Notes: a model not told the origin generated them from the sequence alone. 64,000 nucleotides of DNA from Pseudomonas sp. SID14000 (GCF_002165135.1 NZ_NFZQ01000010.1:62001-126000); one strand, 5' to 3'. Shown: positions 1-9,069, counted from the first letter of the stretch. Numbers and translations: made by a program.

Positions 1-644
1 TCAACCCCGACGACCCGGTTGACCTGACCTATTCGGAAGACTGCGAGAAATTCATCCTCAAGGTGCCGACCCGGTTGCTGGATTCGATCTGCGATGAACA
101 GCGCTGGCAGCGACCCGATGGCGGCGTACGGTTCTTGCGCAACCATTATCGGCTGGAGGAACTGGACGGGTTCGTCAACTTGTTGGCCATGGTCTGCCAC
201 GAGGCGGAGGTAAACGACTCGTTGCCAAGGGTACAGGGCCATTACAGCCAGATCGTAGCCAGCAAATTGCTGACCCTGATGAGTACCAATGTCCGTCGCG
301 AAAGCCTGAGCGCCCCTCAAGCAGGCCTTGAGCGAATTCTCGATTACATCGAGCACAATCTAAAGCTGGAGTTGTCGGCTGAGATACTGGCAGAACAGGC
401 CTGCATGAGTTTGCGATCACTGTATGCGTTGTTCGACCAGCATCTGGGCACCACACCCAAACATTACGTGCGCCAGCGCAAGCTGGAGAGGGTGCATGCA
501 TGCCTGAGCGACCCGACCTGTGGTGTGCGCAGTGTGACGGAGCTGGCCCTGGATTACGGTTTCCTACACTTGGGACGGTTTTCCGAGGTGTATCGGCAGC
601 AGTTTGGTGAGTTGCCGTCGCAGACGTTCAAGCGGCGGGGATGA
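1..644 (+). CDS. benR: BenR, AraC/XylS-family activator of the benzoate operon (3' part)
   Basis: The gene is open from the left edge in frame 3 with no start codon visible, so the N-terminal part lies outside the window. The last roughly 100 residues form the two helix-turn-helix AraC DNA-binding domain: LSAEILAEQACMSLRSLYAL is the first helix pair, and the second ends in DYGFLHLGRFSEVYRQQFGE, the conserved AraC C-terminal signature. BenR and XylS respond to benzoate and activate the ben (or Pm) promoter. Location directly upstream of benABCDK on the same strand, together with a XylS/BenR-like operator before benA, supports BenR rather than another AraC protein. Family knowledge supplies the inducer; the sequence itself shows only the DNA-binding half. 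Confidence 0.88.
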   Translation, partial: NPDDPVDLTYSEDCEKFILKVPTRLLDSICDEQRWQRPDGGVRFLRNHYRLEELDGFVNLLAMVCHEAEVNDSLPRVQGHYSQIVASKLLTLMSTNVRRESLSAPQAGLERILDYIEHNLKLELSAEILAEQACMSLRSLYALFDQHLGTTPKHYVRQRKLERVHACLSDPTCGVRSVTELALDYGFLHLGRFSEVYRQQFGELPSQTFKRRG

Positions 645-738
645 CATCCGCCCGCTTGGCCACCTGACATTTCTGCCAGTTGTTTGCATTTCATGCACAA
701 CACACCATTTGCCTTATCTCGGGTAAAAGGTAGCAATC

Positions 739-1446
739 ATGTCGACTTCATTGCAGTACACCGTTTATGGGCATGATGGATGCAGTCAATACGCACCAGT
801 GCTGCGCTTCAGCGGGCAGAGAAAAGCGCCGGTTGCAGGGCACTATTTGCTGGGGAATGGATACCGTGCGTTCAATCCGGTTTTGATGAGGTTCCTCAGC
901 CCTGACAGCTGGAGCCCGATGGGCGCTGGAGGGTTGAATTGTTACGTCTACTGTGCTGGGGATCCCGTTAATAATACTGACCCGAGCGGTCACTTCAAGC
1001 TTCCCCGAGTGCGGTTGCCGAGCGTTCGCCCTAAGGCAGGGTTTCACATGCGAAATCCAGAATTCAAAGGGAAAACAACGACTTCTCCGGTAGTAAGCGA
1101 ACGTATCGTGGGAACGGTCAATGAGCTGGGCCGTGGTTATGGGAATCAGTTAAGCCACATAATGACATCGGCGGAATGGTCTGATCCTCAAATTCTACTG
1201 GTGGAAGGCACCACGCTGAAACTGATCAGCAATTATGGAGAAAACTTGAAACGGGAAGCGGGTTGGACAGTCAGCCAAGCTGCAGCACCTATCAGTTCGC
1301 AGAGTCGACTAAGCGAGGCGATCGGCGTGCTCGTTCCGCTCTACGAAAAGATGAAGCTCGCCAAAAATACTCCTAGTGCAATCAGCTGGCTACATGACCC
1401 CAAACGGCAAATTCCGAACGTGCGAGATCCCGGCAAAGCTGGATAG
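739..1446 (+). CDS. Orphan RHS-repeat core-domain protein
   Basis: This 235-residue protein has an RHS core signature in its first half: LGNGYRAFNPVLMRFLSPDS followed by GGLNCYVYCAGDPVNNTDPSGH. It lacks the long YD-repeat shell and any export domain. In polymorphic-toxin proteins the sequence after DPSGH is the variable effector tail; here that tail is about 150 residues and was not recognised. A weak ribosome site (AAGG) precedes the ATG. The tail is more AT-rich than its neighbours, which suggests acquisition. It lies between benR and benA, and its TAG stop falls inside the likely BenR operator. It could be an intact small effector, or a displaced RHS tip cut from a longer gene. Confidence 0.75.
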   Translation: MSTSLQYTVYGHDGCSQYAPVLRFSGQRKAPVAGHYLLGNGYRAFNPVLMRFLSPDSWSPMGAGGLNCYVYCAGDPVNNTDPSGHFKLPRVRLPSVRPKAGFHMRNPEFKGKTTTSPVVSERIVGTVNELGRGYGNQLSHIMTSAEWSDPQILLVEGTTLKLISNYGENLKREAGWTVSQAAAPISSQSRLSEAIGVLVPLYEKMKLAKNTPSAISWLHDPKRQIPNVRDPGKAG

Positions 1447-1466
1447 CACTCTGCACAATCCGGATA
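1431..1466 (+). promoter_or_regulatory. Probable BenR operator of the benA promoter
   Basis: XylS and BenR recognise two direct repeats of TGCA-N6-GGNTA whose starts lie 21 bp apart. The proximal repeat matches exactly (TGCA-CAATCC-GGATA, 1452-1466). Twenty-one bp upstream, GGATA at 1441-1445 repeats the second box, but the first box reads CGGC instead of TGCA (1431-1434). A -10-like element would fall near 1486-1492. The stop codon of the upstream RHS ORF lies within the site. The arrangement is seen in the sequence; BenR binding is inferred from the Pm model. Confidence 0.65.
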
Positions 1467-1529
1467 GTCCCCCGCCAGCCGTCTCCCTAACCTGACCAGG
1501 TCTAAACAATAACAAGGGAGACCCTGGCC

Positions 1530-2888
1530 ATGTCCCTGGGATTCGACTACCTCAATGCCTTGCTCGAGGACGACCGTGAAAAGGGCATCTACCGCTGCAA
1601 GCGCGAGATGTTCACCGACCCACGCCTGTTCGACCTGGAGATGAAACACATCTTCGAGGGCAACTGGATCTACCTGGCCCACGAAAGCCAGATTCCCGAG
1701 AAAAACGACTTCCTCACCCTGACCATGGGGCGCCAGCCGATCTTCATCGCGCGCAACAAGGACGGTGAGCTCAATGCCTTCCTCAACGCCTGCAGCCACC
1801 GCGGCGCCATGCTTTGCCGGCACAAGCGCGGCAACCGTTCCAGCTACACCTGCCCGTTCCACGGCTGGACCTTCAACAACAGCGGCAAGCTGCTGAAGGT
1901 CAAAGACCCAAGCAACGCCGGCTACCCCGACAGCTTCAACTGCGACGGCTCTCACGACCTGACCAAGGTGGCACGCTTCGAGTCGTACCGTGGCTTCCTG
2001 TTCGGCAGCCTGAATGCCGACGTCAAACCACTGGTCGAGCACCTGGGCGAGTCGGCCAAGATCATCGACATGATCGTCGACCAGTCTCCGGAAGGCCTGG
2101 AGGTGCTGCGCGGCGCCAGCTCGTACATCTACGAAGGCAACTGGAAGCTCACTGCCGAGAACGGCGCCGACGGCTACCACGTCAGTTCCGTGCACTGGAA
2201 CTACGCCGCCACCCAGAACCAGCGCAAGCAGCGCGAGGCTGGTGAAGAGATCAAGACCATGAGTGCCGGCGCCTGGGCCAAGCAGGGCGGTGGCTTCTAC
2301 TCCTTCGACCACGGCCACCTGCTGCTGTGGACCCGCTGGGCCAACCCCGAGGACCGCCCGGCCTACGAGCGCCGTGACCAGCTGGCCGCCGACTTCGGCC
2401 AGGCCCGTGCCGACTGGATGATCGAGAACTCGCGCAACCTGTGCCTGTACCCGAACGTGTACCTGATGGACCAGTTCAGCTCGCAGATCCGCATCGCCCG
2501 GCCGATTTCGGTGAACAAGACCGAAATCACCATCTATTGCATCGCGCCGAAAGGCGAGAGCGCCGATGCCCGCGCCAAGCGCATTCGCCAGTACGAAGAC
2601 TTCTTCAACGTCAGCGGCATGGCCACCCCGGATGACCTGGAAGAGTTCCGCTCGTGCCAGACCGGCTACGGCGGCGGTACCGGCTGGAACGACATGTCCC
2701 GCGGTGCTGAACACTGGGTGGAAGGCGCCGACGAGGCGGCCCGGGTAATCGAACTCAAGCCGCTGCTGTCGGGCGTACGCACCGAGGACGAAGGCCTGTT
2801 CGTGCTGCAGCACAAGTACTGGCAGGAAACCATGATTCAGGCCCTGAAGGATGAACAGCAACTGATCCCCGTGGAGGCCGTGCAATGA
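1530..2888 (+). CDS. benA: Benzoate 1,2-dioxygenase, large (alpha) subunit
   Basis: The 452-residue catalytic subunit of the ring-hydroxylating oxygenase adds both atoms of O2 to benzoate, giving the 1,2-dihydrodiol carboxylate. The Rieske [2Fe-2S] ligands are Cys88-x-His and Cys108-x2-His111 (CSHRG ... CPFHGW). The mononuclear iron ligands appear as His217 and His222 in GYHVSSVH. Length and N-terminus fit BenA/XylX. The start has an AAGGGAG ribosome site. It is the first gene of the operon, and its stop overlaps the benB start in ATGA. The neighbouring BenR and benBCD exclude other Rieske oxygenases such as anthranilate dioxygenase. Confidence 0.97.
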   Translation: MSLGFDYLNALLEDDREKGIYRCKREMFTDPRLFDLEMKHIFEGNWIYLAHESQIPEKNDFLTLTMGRQPIFIARNKDGELNAFLNACSHRGAMLCRHKRGNRSSYTCPFHGWTFNNSGKLLKVKDPSNAGYPDSFNCDGSHDLTKVARFESYRGFLFGSLNADVKPLVEHLGESAKIIDMIVDQSPEGLEVLRGASSYIYEGNWKLTAENGADGYHVSSVHWNYAATQNQRKQREAGEEIKTMSAGAWAKQGGGFYSFDHGHLLLWTRWANPEDRPAYERRDQLAADFGQARADWMIENSRNLCLYPNVYLMDQFSSQIRIARPISVNKTEITIYCIAPKGESADARAKRIRQYEDFFNVSGMATPDDLEEFRSCQTGYGGGTGWNDMSRGAEHWVEGADEAARVIELKPLLSGVRTEDEGLFVLQHKYWQETMIQALKDEQQLIPVEAVQ

Positions 2889-3370
2889 GCCTGTATGCAA
2901 CCGTGCGCGACTTCCTTTTCCGCGAAGCGCGTTACCTGGATGACGCCCAGTGGGATCAGTGGCTGGAAATGTACGCCAGCGATTGCACCTTCTGGATGCC
3001 GAGTTGGGACGATGACGACACCCTCACCGAAGACCCACAAAGCGAAATCTCGCTGATCTGGTACGGCAACCGTGGCGGCCTGGAAGACCGGGTGTTCCGC
3101 ATCAAGACCGAGCGCTCCAGTGCGACCGTGCCCGACACCCGCACCTCGCACAACATCAGCAACATCGAGATCGTCGAGCAGGGCGAGGGCAGCTGCCAGG
3201 TGCGCTTCAACTGGCACACCCTGAGCTTCCGCTACAAGACCACCGACAGTTACTTCGGCACCAGCTTCTACACCCTCGACCTGCGCGGCGAACAGCCGCT
3301 GATCAAGGCCAAGAAAGTGGTGCTGAAGAACGACTACGTGCGCCAGGTCATCGACATCTACCACATCTGA
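2885..3370 (+). CDS. benB: Benzoate 1,2-dioxygenase, small (beta) subunit
   Basis: A 161-residue protein with the NTF2-like cone fold typical of ring-hydroxylating dioxygenase beta subunits; it contains [19 protein letters not shown] and ends [15 protein letters not shown]. It has no cofactor and holds the alpha3beta3 oxygenase together. Its ATG overlaps the benA stop by four bases (ATGA), so translation is probably coupled and the subunits are made in equal amounts. Length is normal for the family. Confidence 0.96.
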   Translation: MSLYATVRDFLFREARYLDDAQWDQWLEMYASDCTFWMPSWDDDDTLTEDPQSEISLIWYGNRGGLEDRVFRIKTERSSATVPDTRTSHNISNIEIVEQGEGSCQVRFNWHTLSFRYKTTDSYFGTSFYTLDLRGEQPLIKAKKVVLKNDYVRQVIDIYHI

Positions 3371-3442
3371 TCCAGGGTTTTGCGAGCGCTGCCCGGTGCG
3401 TCCTGCGACGCGCCGTGGCCCGGCTCGCCCGCGAGGTGCAAC

Positions 3443-4453
3443 ATGAGCTACCAGATCGCACTGAATTTCGAAGACGGGGTGACCCGCTTCATCGAGGCCA
3501 CCGGTCATGAAACCGTGGCCGATGCCGCCTACCGTCAGGGCATCAACATCCCGCTGGACTGCCGCGATGGCGCCTGCGGTACCTGCAAGTGCAAGGCCGA
3601 GTCCGGGCGTTACGACCTGGGCGACAACTTCATCGAAGATGCCCTGAGCGAAGACGAAGTCGCCGAAGGCTACGTACTGACCTGCCAGATGCGCGCCGAA
3701 AGCGACTGCGTCATCCGCATCCCGGCCTCGTCGCAGCTGTGCAAGACCGAGCAGGCCAGTTTCGAGGCCGCCATCAGCAATGTCCGCCAGCTGTCGGCCA
3801 GCACCATTGCCCTGGCGATCAAGGGCGAGGCCCTCAGCCGCCTGGCCTTCCTGCCGGGGCAATATGTCAACCTCAAGGTGCCGGGCAGCGAGCAGAGCCG
3901 CGCCTATTCGTTCAGTTCGCTGCAGAAGGACGGCGAGGTCAGCTTCCTGATCCGCAACGTGCCGGGCGGGCTGATGAGCAACTTTCTGACCAACCTGGCC
4001 AAGGCCGGCGACAGCATGACCCTGGCCGGGCCGCTGGGCAGCTTCTACCTGCGGCCGATCCAGCGCCAGCTGCTGCTGCTGGCCGGTGGCACCGGCCTGG
4101 CGCCGTTCACCGCGATGCTGGAGAAGATCGCCGAGCAGGGCAGCGAGCACCCGCTGCACCTGATCTACGGCGTGACCAACGACTTCGACCTGGTCGAGCT
4201 GGACCGCCTGCAGGCGCTGGCGGCGCGTATCCCCAACTTCACCTTCAGCGCCTGCGTGGCCAACCCGGACAGCCAGTATCCGCAAAAGGGCTACGTGACC
4301 CAGCACATCGAGCCGCACCACCTCAACGATGGCGATGTCGACGTGTACCTGTGCGGCCCGCCACCGATGGTCGAGGCGGTCAGCCAGTACGTGCGCGAGC
4401 AGGGCATTACCCCGGCGAACTTCTACTACGAGAAGTTCGCGCCGGCGGCTTGA
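3443..4453 (+). CDS. benC: Benzoate dioxygenase reductase (ferredoxin-NADH reductase)
   Basis: This 336-residue electron-transfer protein passes electrons from NADH through FAD and a plant-type [2Fe-2S] cluster to BenA. The N-terminal ferredoxin domain carries LDCRDGACGTCKC with a later partner Cys in GYVLTC. The middle domain has the FAD motif RAYSFSS, and the C-terminal domain the NAD-binding AGGTGLAPFTAM and LCGPPPMV. I chose the ATG at 3443 because MSYQIALNFEDG is the family start and GAGGT lies just upstream; the longer reading adds 21 residues with no homologous look. Gap to benB is 72 bp. Confidence 0.96.
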   Translation: MSYQIALNFEDGVTRFIEATGHETVADAAYRQGINIPLDCRDGACGTCKCKAESGRYDLGDNFIEDALSEDEVAEGYVLTCQMRAESDCVIRIPASSQLCKTEQASFEAAISNVRQLSASTIALAIKGEALSRLAFLPGQYVNLKVPGSEQSRAYSFSSLQKDGEVSFLIRNVPGGLMSNFLTNLAKAGDSMTLAGPLGSFYLRPIQRQLLLLAGGTGLAPFTAMLEKIAEQGSEHPLHLIYGVTNDFDLVELDRLQALAARIPNFTFSACVANPDSQYPQKGYVTQHIEPHHLNDGDVDVYLCGPPPMVEAVSQYVREQGITPANFYYEKFAPAA

Positions 4454-4480
4454 TCCCTTTCATCCGAACATGACACCGCT

Positions 4481-4576
4481 TCTGTGGGAGCGGGTTCACC
4501 CGCGAAGAGGCCAGCCGGTACAGCGGTTTTGTCTTGTCGGACGCATTCGCGGGTAAACCCGCTCCCACAGGGGCAG
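4481..4576. repeat. Inverted REP pair between benC and benD
   Basis: Two copies of the P. putida REP core face each other: TGTGGGAGCGGGTTCACCCG from about 4482, and its inverse ending CCCGCTCCCACAG at about 4570. The pair can fold into a large hairpin in the ben transcript. It fills most of the 144 bp benC-benD gap. Confidence 0.85.
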
Positions 4577-4597
4577 CGGGCAAGTGGAGATTTGCAT

Positions 4598-5359
4598 ATG
4601 AACAACCGATTCCAAGGCAAGGTCGCCCTGGTCACCGGTGCCGCCCAGGGCATCGGCCGTGGCGTGTGCTGGCGGCTCAAGGCCGAAGGCGCGCAAGTGG
4701 TAGCGGTGGACCGCTCCGAACTGGTCCACGAACTGGCCGGCGAGGGCATGCTCACCCTCACCGCCGACCTGGAACAACATGGCGACTGTGCACGGGTCAT
4801 GGCCAGCACGGTGGAAACCTTCGGCCGCCTCGACATCCTGGTCAACAACGTCGGCGGCACTATCTGGGCCAAGCCCTTCGAACACTACGAAGTGGACCAG
4901 ATCGAAGCCGAAGTGCGCCGCTCGTTGTTCCCCACCCTGTGGTGCTGCCACGCCGCACTGCCATACATGCTCGAACGCGGCAGCGGCGTCATCGTCAACG
5001 TCTCGTCCATCGCCACCCGTGGTGTCAACCGCGTGCCCTACGGTGCGGCCAAGGGCGGCGTCAACGCCCTGACCGCGTGCCTGGCCTTCGAAACTGCCGG
5101 CCGTGGCATCCGTGTCAACGCGACCGCGCCCGGCGGCACTGAAGCGCCACCCCGGCGTGTGCCGCGCAATAGCGCCGAGCAGACCGAACAGGAAAAGCAC
5201 TGGTACCAGCAGATCGTCGACCAGACCCTCGACAGCAGCCTGATGCACCGCTACGGCAGCATCGACGAGCAGGTGGGCGCGATCCTGTTCCTCGCTTCCG
5301 ACGAAGCCTCGTACATCACCGGCGTGACCTTGCCGGTAGGGGGCGGCGACCTCGGCTGA
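4598..5359 (+). CDS. benD: 1,6-dihydroxycyclohexa-2,4-diene-1-carboxylate dehydrogenase
   Basis: A 253-residue short-chain dehydrogenase that oxidises the benzoate cis-diol with NAD, releasing CO2 and catechol. It has the Gly-rich dinucleotide motif TGAAQGIGRG, the NNVG motif, catalytic Ser in NVSS and the YGAAK active-site pair. The start at 4598 (MNNRFQGKVALVTG) is the SDR N-terminus; reading from 4484 would translate the REP pair. It lies downstream of benC and upstream of benK, the usual position. Confidence 0.95.
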   Translation: MNNRFQGKVALVTGAAQGIGRGVCWRLKAEGAQVVAVDRSELVHELAGEGMLTLTADLEQHGDCARVMASTVETFGRLDILVNNVGGTIWAKPFEHYEVDQIEAEVRRSLFPTLWCCHAALPYMLERGSGVIVNVSSIATRGVNRVPYGAAKGGVNALTACLAFETAGRGIRVNATAPGGTEAPPRRVPRNSAEQTEQEKHWYQQIVDQTLDSSLMHRYGSIDEQVGAILFLASDEASYITGVTLPVGGGDLG

Positions 5360-5415
5360 GCGACACCCCAGGCAAAGAGCTTTCTTTCACAACAAAAACA
5401 AGAGCGACAGATGCC

Positions 5416-6765
5416 ATGCGAACCCTTGACGTACACCCGATCATCGATAACGCGCGCTTTACCCCGTTCCACTGGATGGTCATGGCCTGGTGCGGCCTGC
5501 TGCTGATCTTCGACGGCTATGACCTGTTCATCTACGGCGTGGTATTGCCGGTCATCATGAAAGAGTGGGGCCTGACCCCTTTGCAGGCCGGTGCACTGGG
5601 CAGCTACGCGCTGTTCGGCATGATGTTCGGCGCCCTGGCATTCGGCAGCCTGGCCGACCGCATCGGGCGCAAGAAGGGCATCGCCATCTGTTTCGCCTTG
5701 TTCTCCGGGGCGACCATCCTCAACGGATTTGCCAGCAGCCCGAGCGAGTTCGGCCTCTACCGCTTCATTGCCGGCCTGGGCTGTGGGGGGCTGATGCCCA
5801 ATGCCGTGGCGCTGATGAACGAGTATGCGCCCAAACGGCTGCGCAGCACGCTGGTTGCGATCATGTTCAGTGGCTACTCGCTGGGCGGCATGCTGTCGGC
5901 GGGTGTCGGCATCTTCATGCTCCCGCGTTTCGGCTGGGAGTCGATGTTCTTCGCCGCAGCGGTGCCACTGCTGCTGTTGCCGGTGATCCTGTACTACCTC
6001 CCTGAATCGATCGGTTTCCTGGTACGCCAGGGCCGTAGAGACGAGGCCCGCAAGCTGCTCAAGCGGCTGGACCCGGATTGCGACGTGCAACCTGACGATG
6101 TACTGGTCGCTCCTGTGGGAGCGGGCTTGTCCCGCGAAAGGGCCGGCAAGTTCACCGCTGTAGTCGAACTGTTCCGCAACGGCCTGGCCATTCGCACCCT
6201 GGCGCTATGGTTGGCGTTCTTCTGCTGCCTGCTGATGGTCTATGCACTCAGCTCCTGGCTGCCGAAGTTGATGGCCAACGCTGGCTACAGCCTGGGCTCG
6301 AGCCTGTCGTTCCTGCTGGCGCTGAACTTCGGCGGCATGGCTGGGGCGATCCTCGGCGGCTGGCTGGGCGATCGCTACAACCTGGTCAAGGTCAAGGTGG
6401 CGTTCTTTATCGCAGCCGCGCTGTCAATCAGCCTGCTGGGCGTCAACAGCCCGATGCCGGTGCTGTACCTGCTGATTTTCATTGCCGGCGCCACCACCAT
6501 CGGCACGCAGATCCTGCTGTATGCCGGCGCCGCTCAGCTGTATGGGCTGTCGGTGCGTTCCACCGGGCTGGGCTGGGCCTCGGGCATCGGCCGCAACGGC
6601 GCCATCGTCGGTCCGCTGCTGGGTGGTGCACTGATGGGTATCAATTTGCCCCTGCAACTTAATTTCATCGCCTTTGCCATCCCTGGCGCGATCGCCGCGC
6701 TGGCCATGGCCGTGCACCTGGCCAGCGGTCGACGGCATGACCAGGCCATTGCAGCGCAGGCGTAA
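5416..6765 (+). CDS. benK: Benzoate:H+ symporter, MFS family
   Basis: A 449-residue, 12-helix transporter of the aromatic acid:H+ symporter family, placed in the inner membrane. Family marks include the DGYDLFIYG motif in helix 1 (Asp residues needed for transport in relatives) and GSLADRIGRKKG in the loop 2-3 MFS signature. Position between benD and catA fits benzoate uptake. Residues 233-244 in the central cytoplasmic loop are encoded by a REP core in frame (6112-6147), so this loop differs from what the family requires. The frame stays open through the repeat, so the protein is probably functional. Confidence 0.93.
   Translation: MRTLDVHPIIDNARFTPFHWMVMAWCGLLLIFDGYDLFIYGVVLPVIMKEWGLTPLQAGALGSYALFGMMFGALAFGSLADRIGRKKGIAICFALFSGATILNGFASSPSEFGLYRFIAGLGCGGLMPNAVALMNEYAPKRLRSTLVAIMFSGYSLGGMLSAGVGIFMLPRFGWESMFFAAAVPLLLLPVILYYLPESIGFLVRQGRRDEARKLLKRLDPDCDVQPDDVLVAPVGAGLSRERAGKFTAVVELFRNGLAIRTLALWLAFFCCLLMVYALSSWLPKLMANAGYSLGSSLSFLLALNFGGMAGAILGGWLGDRYNLVKVKVAFFIAAALSISLLGVNSPMPVLYLLIFIAGATTIGTQILLYAGAAQLYGLSVRSTGLGWASGIGRNGAIVGPLLGGALMGINLPLQLNFIAFAIPGAIAALAMAVHLASGRRHDQAIAAQA
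6112..6147 (+). repeat. REP element inside the benK coding frame
   Basis: CCTGTGGGAGCGGGCTTGTC followed by CCGCGAAAGGGCCGGC is a complete REP core with its GCGGG/CCCGC stem. It encodes PVGAGLSRERAG within BenK, in the loop between the two six-helix bundles. Confidence 0.85.
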
Positions 6766-6795
6766 CTCCAGAACAACAACACGAGGTAGCTCATC

Positions 6796-7710
6796 ATGAC
6801 CGTGAAAATTTCCCACACTGCCGAGGTACAGCAGTTCTTCGACGAGGTCGCAGGCTTCGGCAACGATGCCGGCAGCCCGCGCCTGAAGCGCATCGTGCAG
6901 CGCGTGCTGCAGGACACTGCGCGGCTGATCGAAGACCTGGAAATCAGCGAGGACGAGTTCTGGCATGCCGTTGACTACCTCAACCGCCTGGGCGGCCGCG
7001 GCGAGGCCGGGCTGCTGGTGGCGGGGCTGGGCATCGAGCACTTCCTCGACCTGCTGCAGGATGCCAAGGACCAGCAGGCCGGCCTTGTCGGCGGCACCCC
7101 GCGCACCATCGAAGGCCCGCTGTACGTGGCCGGTGCGCCTATCGCCGAAGGTGAAGTGCGCATGGACGACGGCAGCGAGGAGGGCGTGGCCACGCTGATG
7201 TACCTGGAGGGCCAGGTGCTCGATCCGCATGGTCGGCCGCTGCCGGGGGCCACGGTTGACCTGTGGCATGCCAATACCCGTGGCACCTATTCGTTTTTCG
7301 ACCAGAGCCAGTCCGAGTACAACCTGCGCCGGCGCATCATCACCGATGCCGAAGGGCGCTACCGCGCGCGCTCCATCGTGCCGTCGGGGTACGGCTGCGA
7401 CCCGCAGGGGCCGACCCAGGAGTGCCTGGACCTGCTGGGCCGCCACGGCCAGCGCCCGGCACATGTGCACTTCTTTATCTCGGCGCCGGGGTACCGGCAC
7501 CTGACCACGCAGATCAACCTGGCCGGGGACAAGTACCTGTGGGATGACTTTGCCTATGCCACGCGGGATGGGCTGGTGGGCGAGGTGGTGTTCGTCGAGG
7601 GCGAGGCGGGGCGGCATGCGCAACTGAGGTTCGACTTCCAGTTGCAGCATGCCCGGGGCGGTGCGGATGAACAGCGCAGCAGCCGGCCGCGGGCGTTGCA
7701 GCAGGCCTGA
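6796..7710 (+). CDS. catA: Catechol 1,2-dioxygenase (intradiol)
   Basis: The 304-residue enzyme cleaves catechol between its hydroxyls to cis,cis-muconate using non-haem Fe(III). The N-terminal helical dimerisation domain is followed by the catalytic beta domain: DLWHANTRGTYSFFD, then RARSIVPSGYG and RPAHVHFF supply the two Tyr and two His iron ligands known for the family. It is embedded in the ben operon, 30 bp after benK, as the second catechol dioxygenase (catA2) is in P. putida; no catB or catC accompanies it in this window. The extended basic C-terminal tail is unremarkable. Confidence 0.95.
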   Translation: MTVKISHTAEVQQFFDEVAGFGNDAGSPRLKRIVQRVLQDTARLIEDLEISEDEFWHAVDYLNRLGGRGEAGLLVAGLGIEHFLDLLQDAKDQQAGLVGGTPRTIEGPLYVAGAPIAEGEVRMDDGSEEGVATLMYLEGQVLDPHGRPLPGATVDLWHANTRGTYSFFDQSQSEYNLRRRIITDAEGRYRARSIVPSGYGCDPQGPTQECLDLLGRHGQRPAHVHFFISAPGYRHLTTQINLAGDKYLWDDFAYATRDGLVGEVVFVEGEAGRHAQLRFDFQLQHARGGADEQRSSRPRALQQA

Positions 7711-7725
7711 TCCACCGAGTTGGCT

Positions 7726-7817
7726 TCTTCGCGGGCCTGCCCGCTCCCACAGGAACGGCGCAAATGCTGGAGCCTGTGCAGTACCTGTGGAAGCGGGTTC
7801 ACCCGCGAAGGAGCCAG
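7726..7817. repeat. Inverted REP pair between catA and benE
   Basis: TTCGCGGGCCTGCCCGCTCC (from about 7729) and, facing it, CTGTGGAAGCGGGTTCACCC (from about 7785) form the second REP doublet in the ben operon. It occupies the 159 bp catA-benE gap. Confidence 0.8.
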
Positions 7818-7869
7818 CACAAAACAGGAGCCAGCCACAAAGGCCGGCCGATGCCTTGCGAGAAGCTTC

Positions 7870-9069
7870 ATGAAAACCTTGATCAAGGACAGCTCCCTAT
7901 CGGCCCTGATCGCCGGCTGCATCGCCACGATGATCTCTTACGCAGGTCCCTTGGTGATCATCTTCCATGCCGCCGAAGCCGCCCACCTGTCCCATCAGCA
8001 ACTGTCCTCCTGGGTCTGGGCGGTGTCCATGGGCAGTGCCGTGCTCGGCGCACTGCTCAGTCTGCGCTATAGGGTGCCGGTGGTGATCGCCTGGTCGATC
8101 CCCGGCTCGGCACTGCTGGTCACCGCCTTGCCACAACTGGGCCTGGAGCAGGCAGCAGGTGCCTACCTGGTGGCCAACCTGGTCCTGTTGCTGATCGGTA
8201 TCAGCGGGGCATTCGACCGCATCATCGCGCGCCTGCCAGGCTCCATCGCCGCCGGCATGCAGGCCGGCATCCTGTTCAGCTTCGGCAGCGAAGTGTTCCG
8301 CGCCTTGCCAGTGCAACCGCTGCTGGTACTGGCAATGTTCGTCACCTACGTGCTGATGCGACGGGTGCAGCCGCGCTATGCCGTGGCGGCGGTGCTGTGC
8401 GTGGGCACGGTGGTGACCATGGCCAGCGGGGCGTTTCGCAGCGAGGCGTTGGTGCTGGAGCTGGCGTCGCCGCAGTGGGTCACCCCGCAGTTCAGCCTGG
8501 CAGCGGTATTCAGCCTGGCGCTGCCGCTGGTGCTGGTGGCCCTGACCGGGCAGTTCATGCCGGGCATGGCAGTACTGCGCAATGCCGGCTACCCCACGCC
8601 GGCGAGCCCGATCATCAGTGCCAGCGCCGTGGCCGGCGCCGCGCTGGCGCCATTCGGTTGCCATGGGCTGAACCTGGCGGCGGTTACCGCCAGCCTGTGC
8701 ACCGGGCATGAGGCCCATGAAAACCCGAGGCGGCGCTATGTCGCGGCGGTGGCTGGCAGTGCGCTGTACCTGTTGCTGGGAATCGCCGGAGCAACGCTGA
8801 TGTCGCTGTTCGCGGCTTTTCCCGCCGCCCTGATCGCCGCCCTGGCCGGGCTGGCGCTGTATGGCGCGATCAGCGAGGCCCTGGCCCGCAGCCTGGCGGA
8901 ACCGGCCGAGCGCGATGCCGGGTTGTTCACCTTCCTGGTCACCGCTTCGGGGGTGGCCTTCCTGGGCCTTTCGGCGGCGTTCTGGGGGCTGCTGTTCGGC
9001 CTGCTGGCCCATGCGCTGCTGAGGCTGCGCCAGCCACGTGCCCGGGAGGTGCTGCGCCGTACCCCTTGA
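7870..9069 (+). CDS. benE: Benzoate transporter, BenE family
   Basis: This 399-residue inner-membrane protein with about 12 hydrophobic segments begins MKTLIKDSSLSALIAGCIAT, the typical BenE start, and contains GQFMPGMAVLRNAGYPTPAS. It provides a second benzoate uptake route alongside BenK. The start at 7870 was chosen over 7720 because the extra N-terminal stretch is a translated REP pair and the ATG fits the family length. It sits between catA and benF. Confidence 0.92.
   Translation: MKTLIKDSSLSALIAGCIATMISYAGPLVIIFHAAEAAHLSHQQLSSWVWAVSMGSAVLGALLSLRYRVPVVIAWSIPGSALLVTALPQLGLEQAAGAYLVANLVLLLIGISGAFDRIIARLPGSIAAGMQAGILFSFGSEVFRALPVQPLLVLAMFVTYVLMRRVQPRYAVAAVLCVGTVVTMASGAFRSEALVLELASPQWVTPQFSLAAVFSLALPLVLVALTGQFMPGMAVLRNAGYPTPASPIISASAVAGAALAPFGCHGLNLAAVTASLCTGHEAHENPRRRYVAAVAGSALYLLLGIAGATLMSLFAAFPAALIAALAGLALYGAISEALARSLAEPAERDAGLFTFLVTASGVAFLGLSAAFWGLLFGLLAHALLRLRQPRAREVLRRTP

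Noticed and set aside
1341..2900. A 519-codon ORF on the strand opposite benA
   Set aside because: It is the antisense of benA. High GC content keeps the opposite frame open; the Val/Ala/Gly-rich translation has no domain.
2837..4321. A 494-codon ORF opposite benB and benC
   Set aside because: Antisense of two well-supported genes, with the low-complexity composition of a shadow frame.
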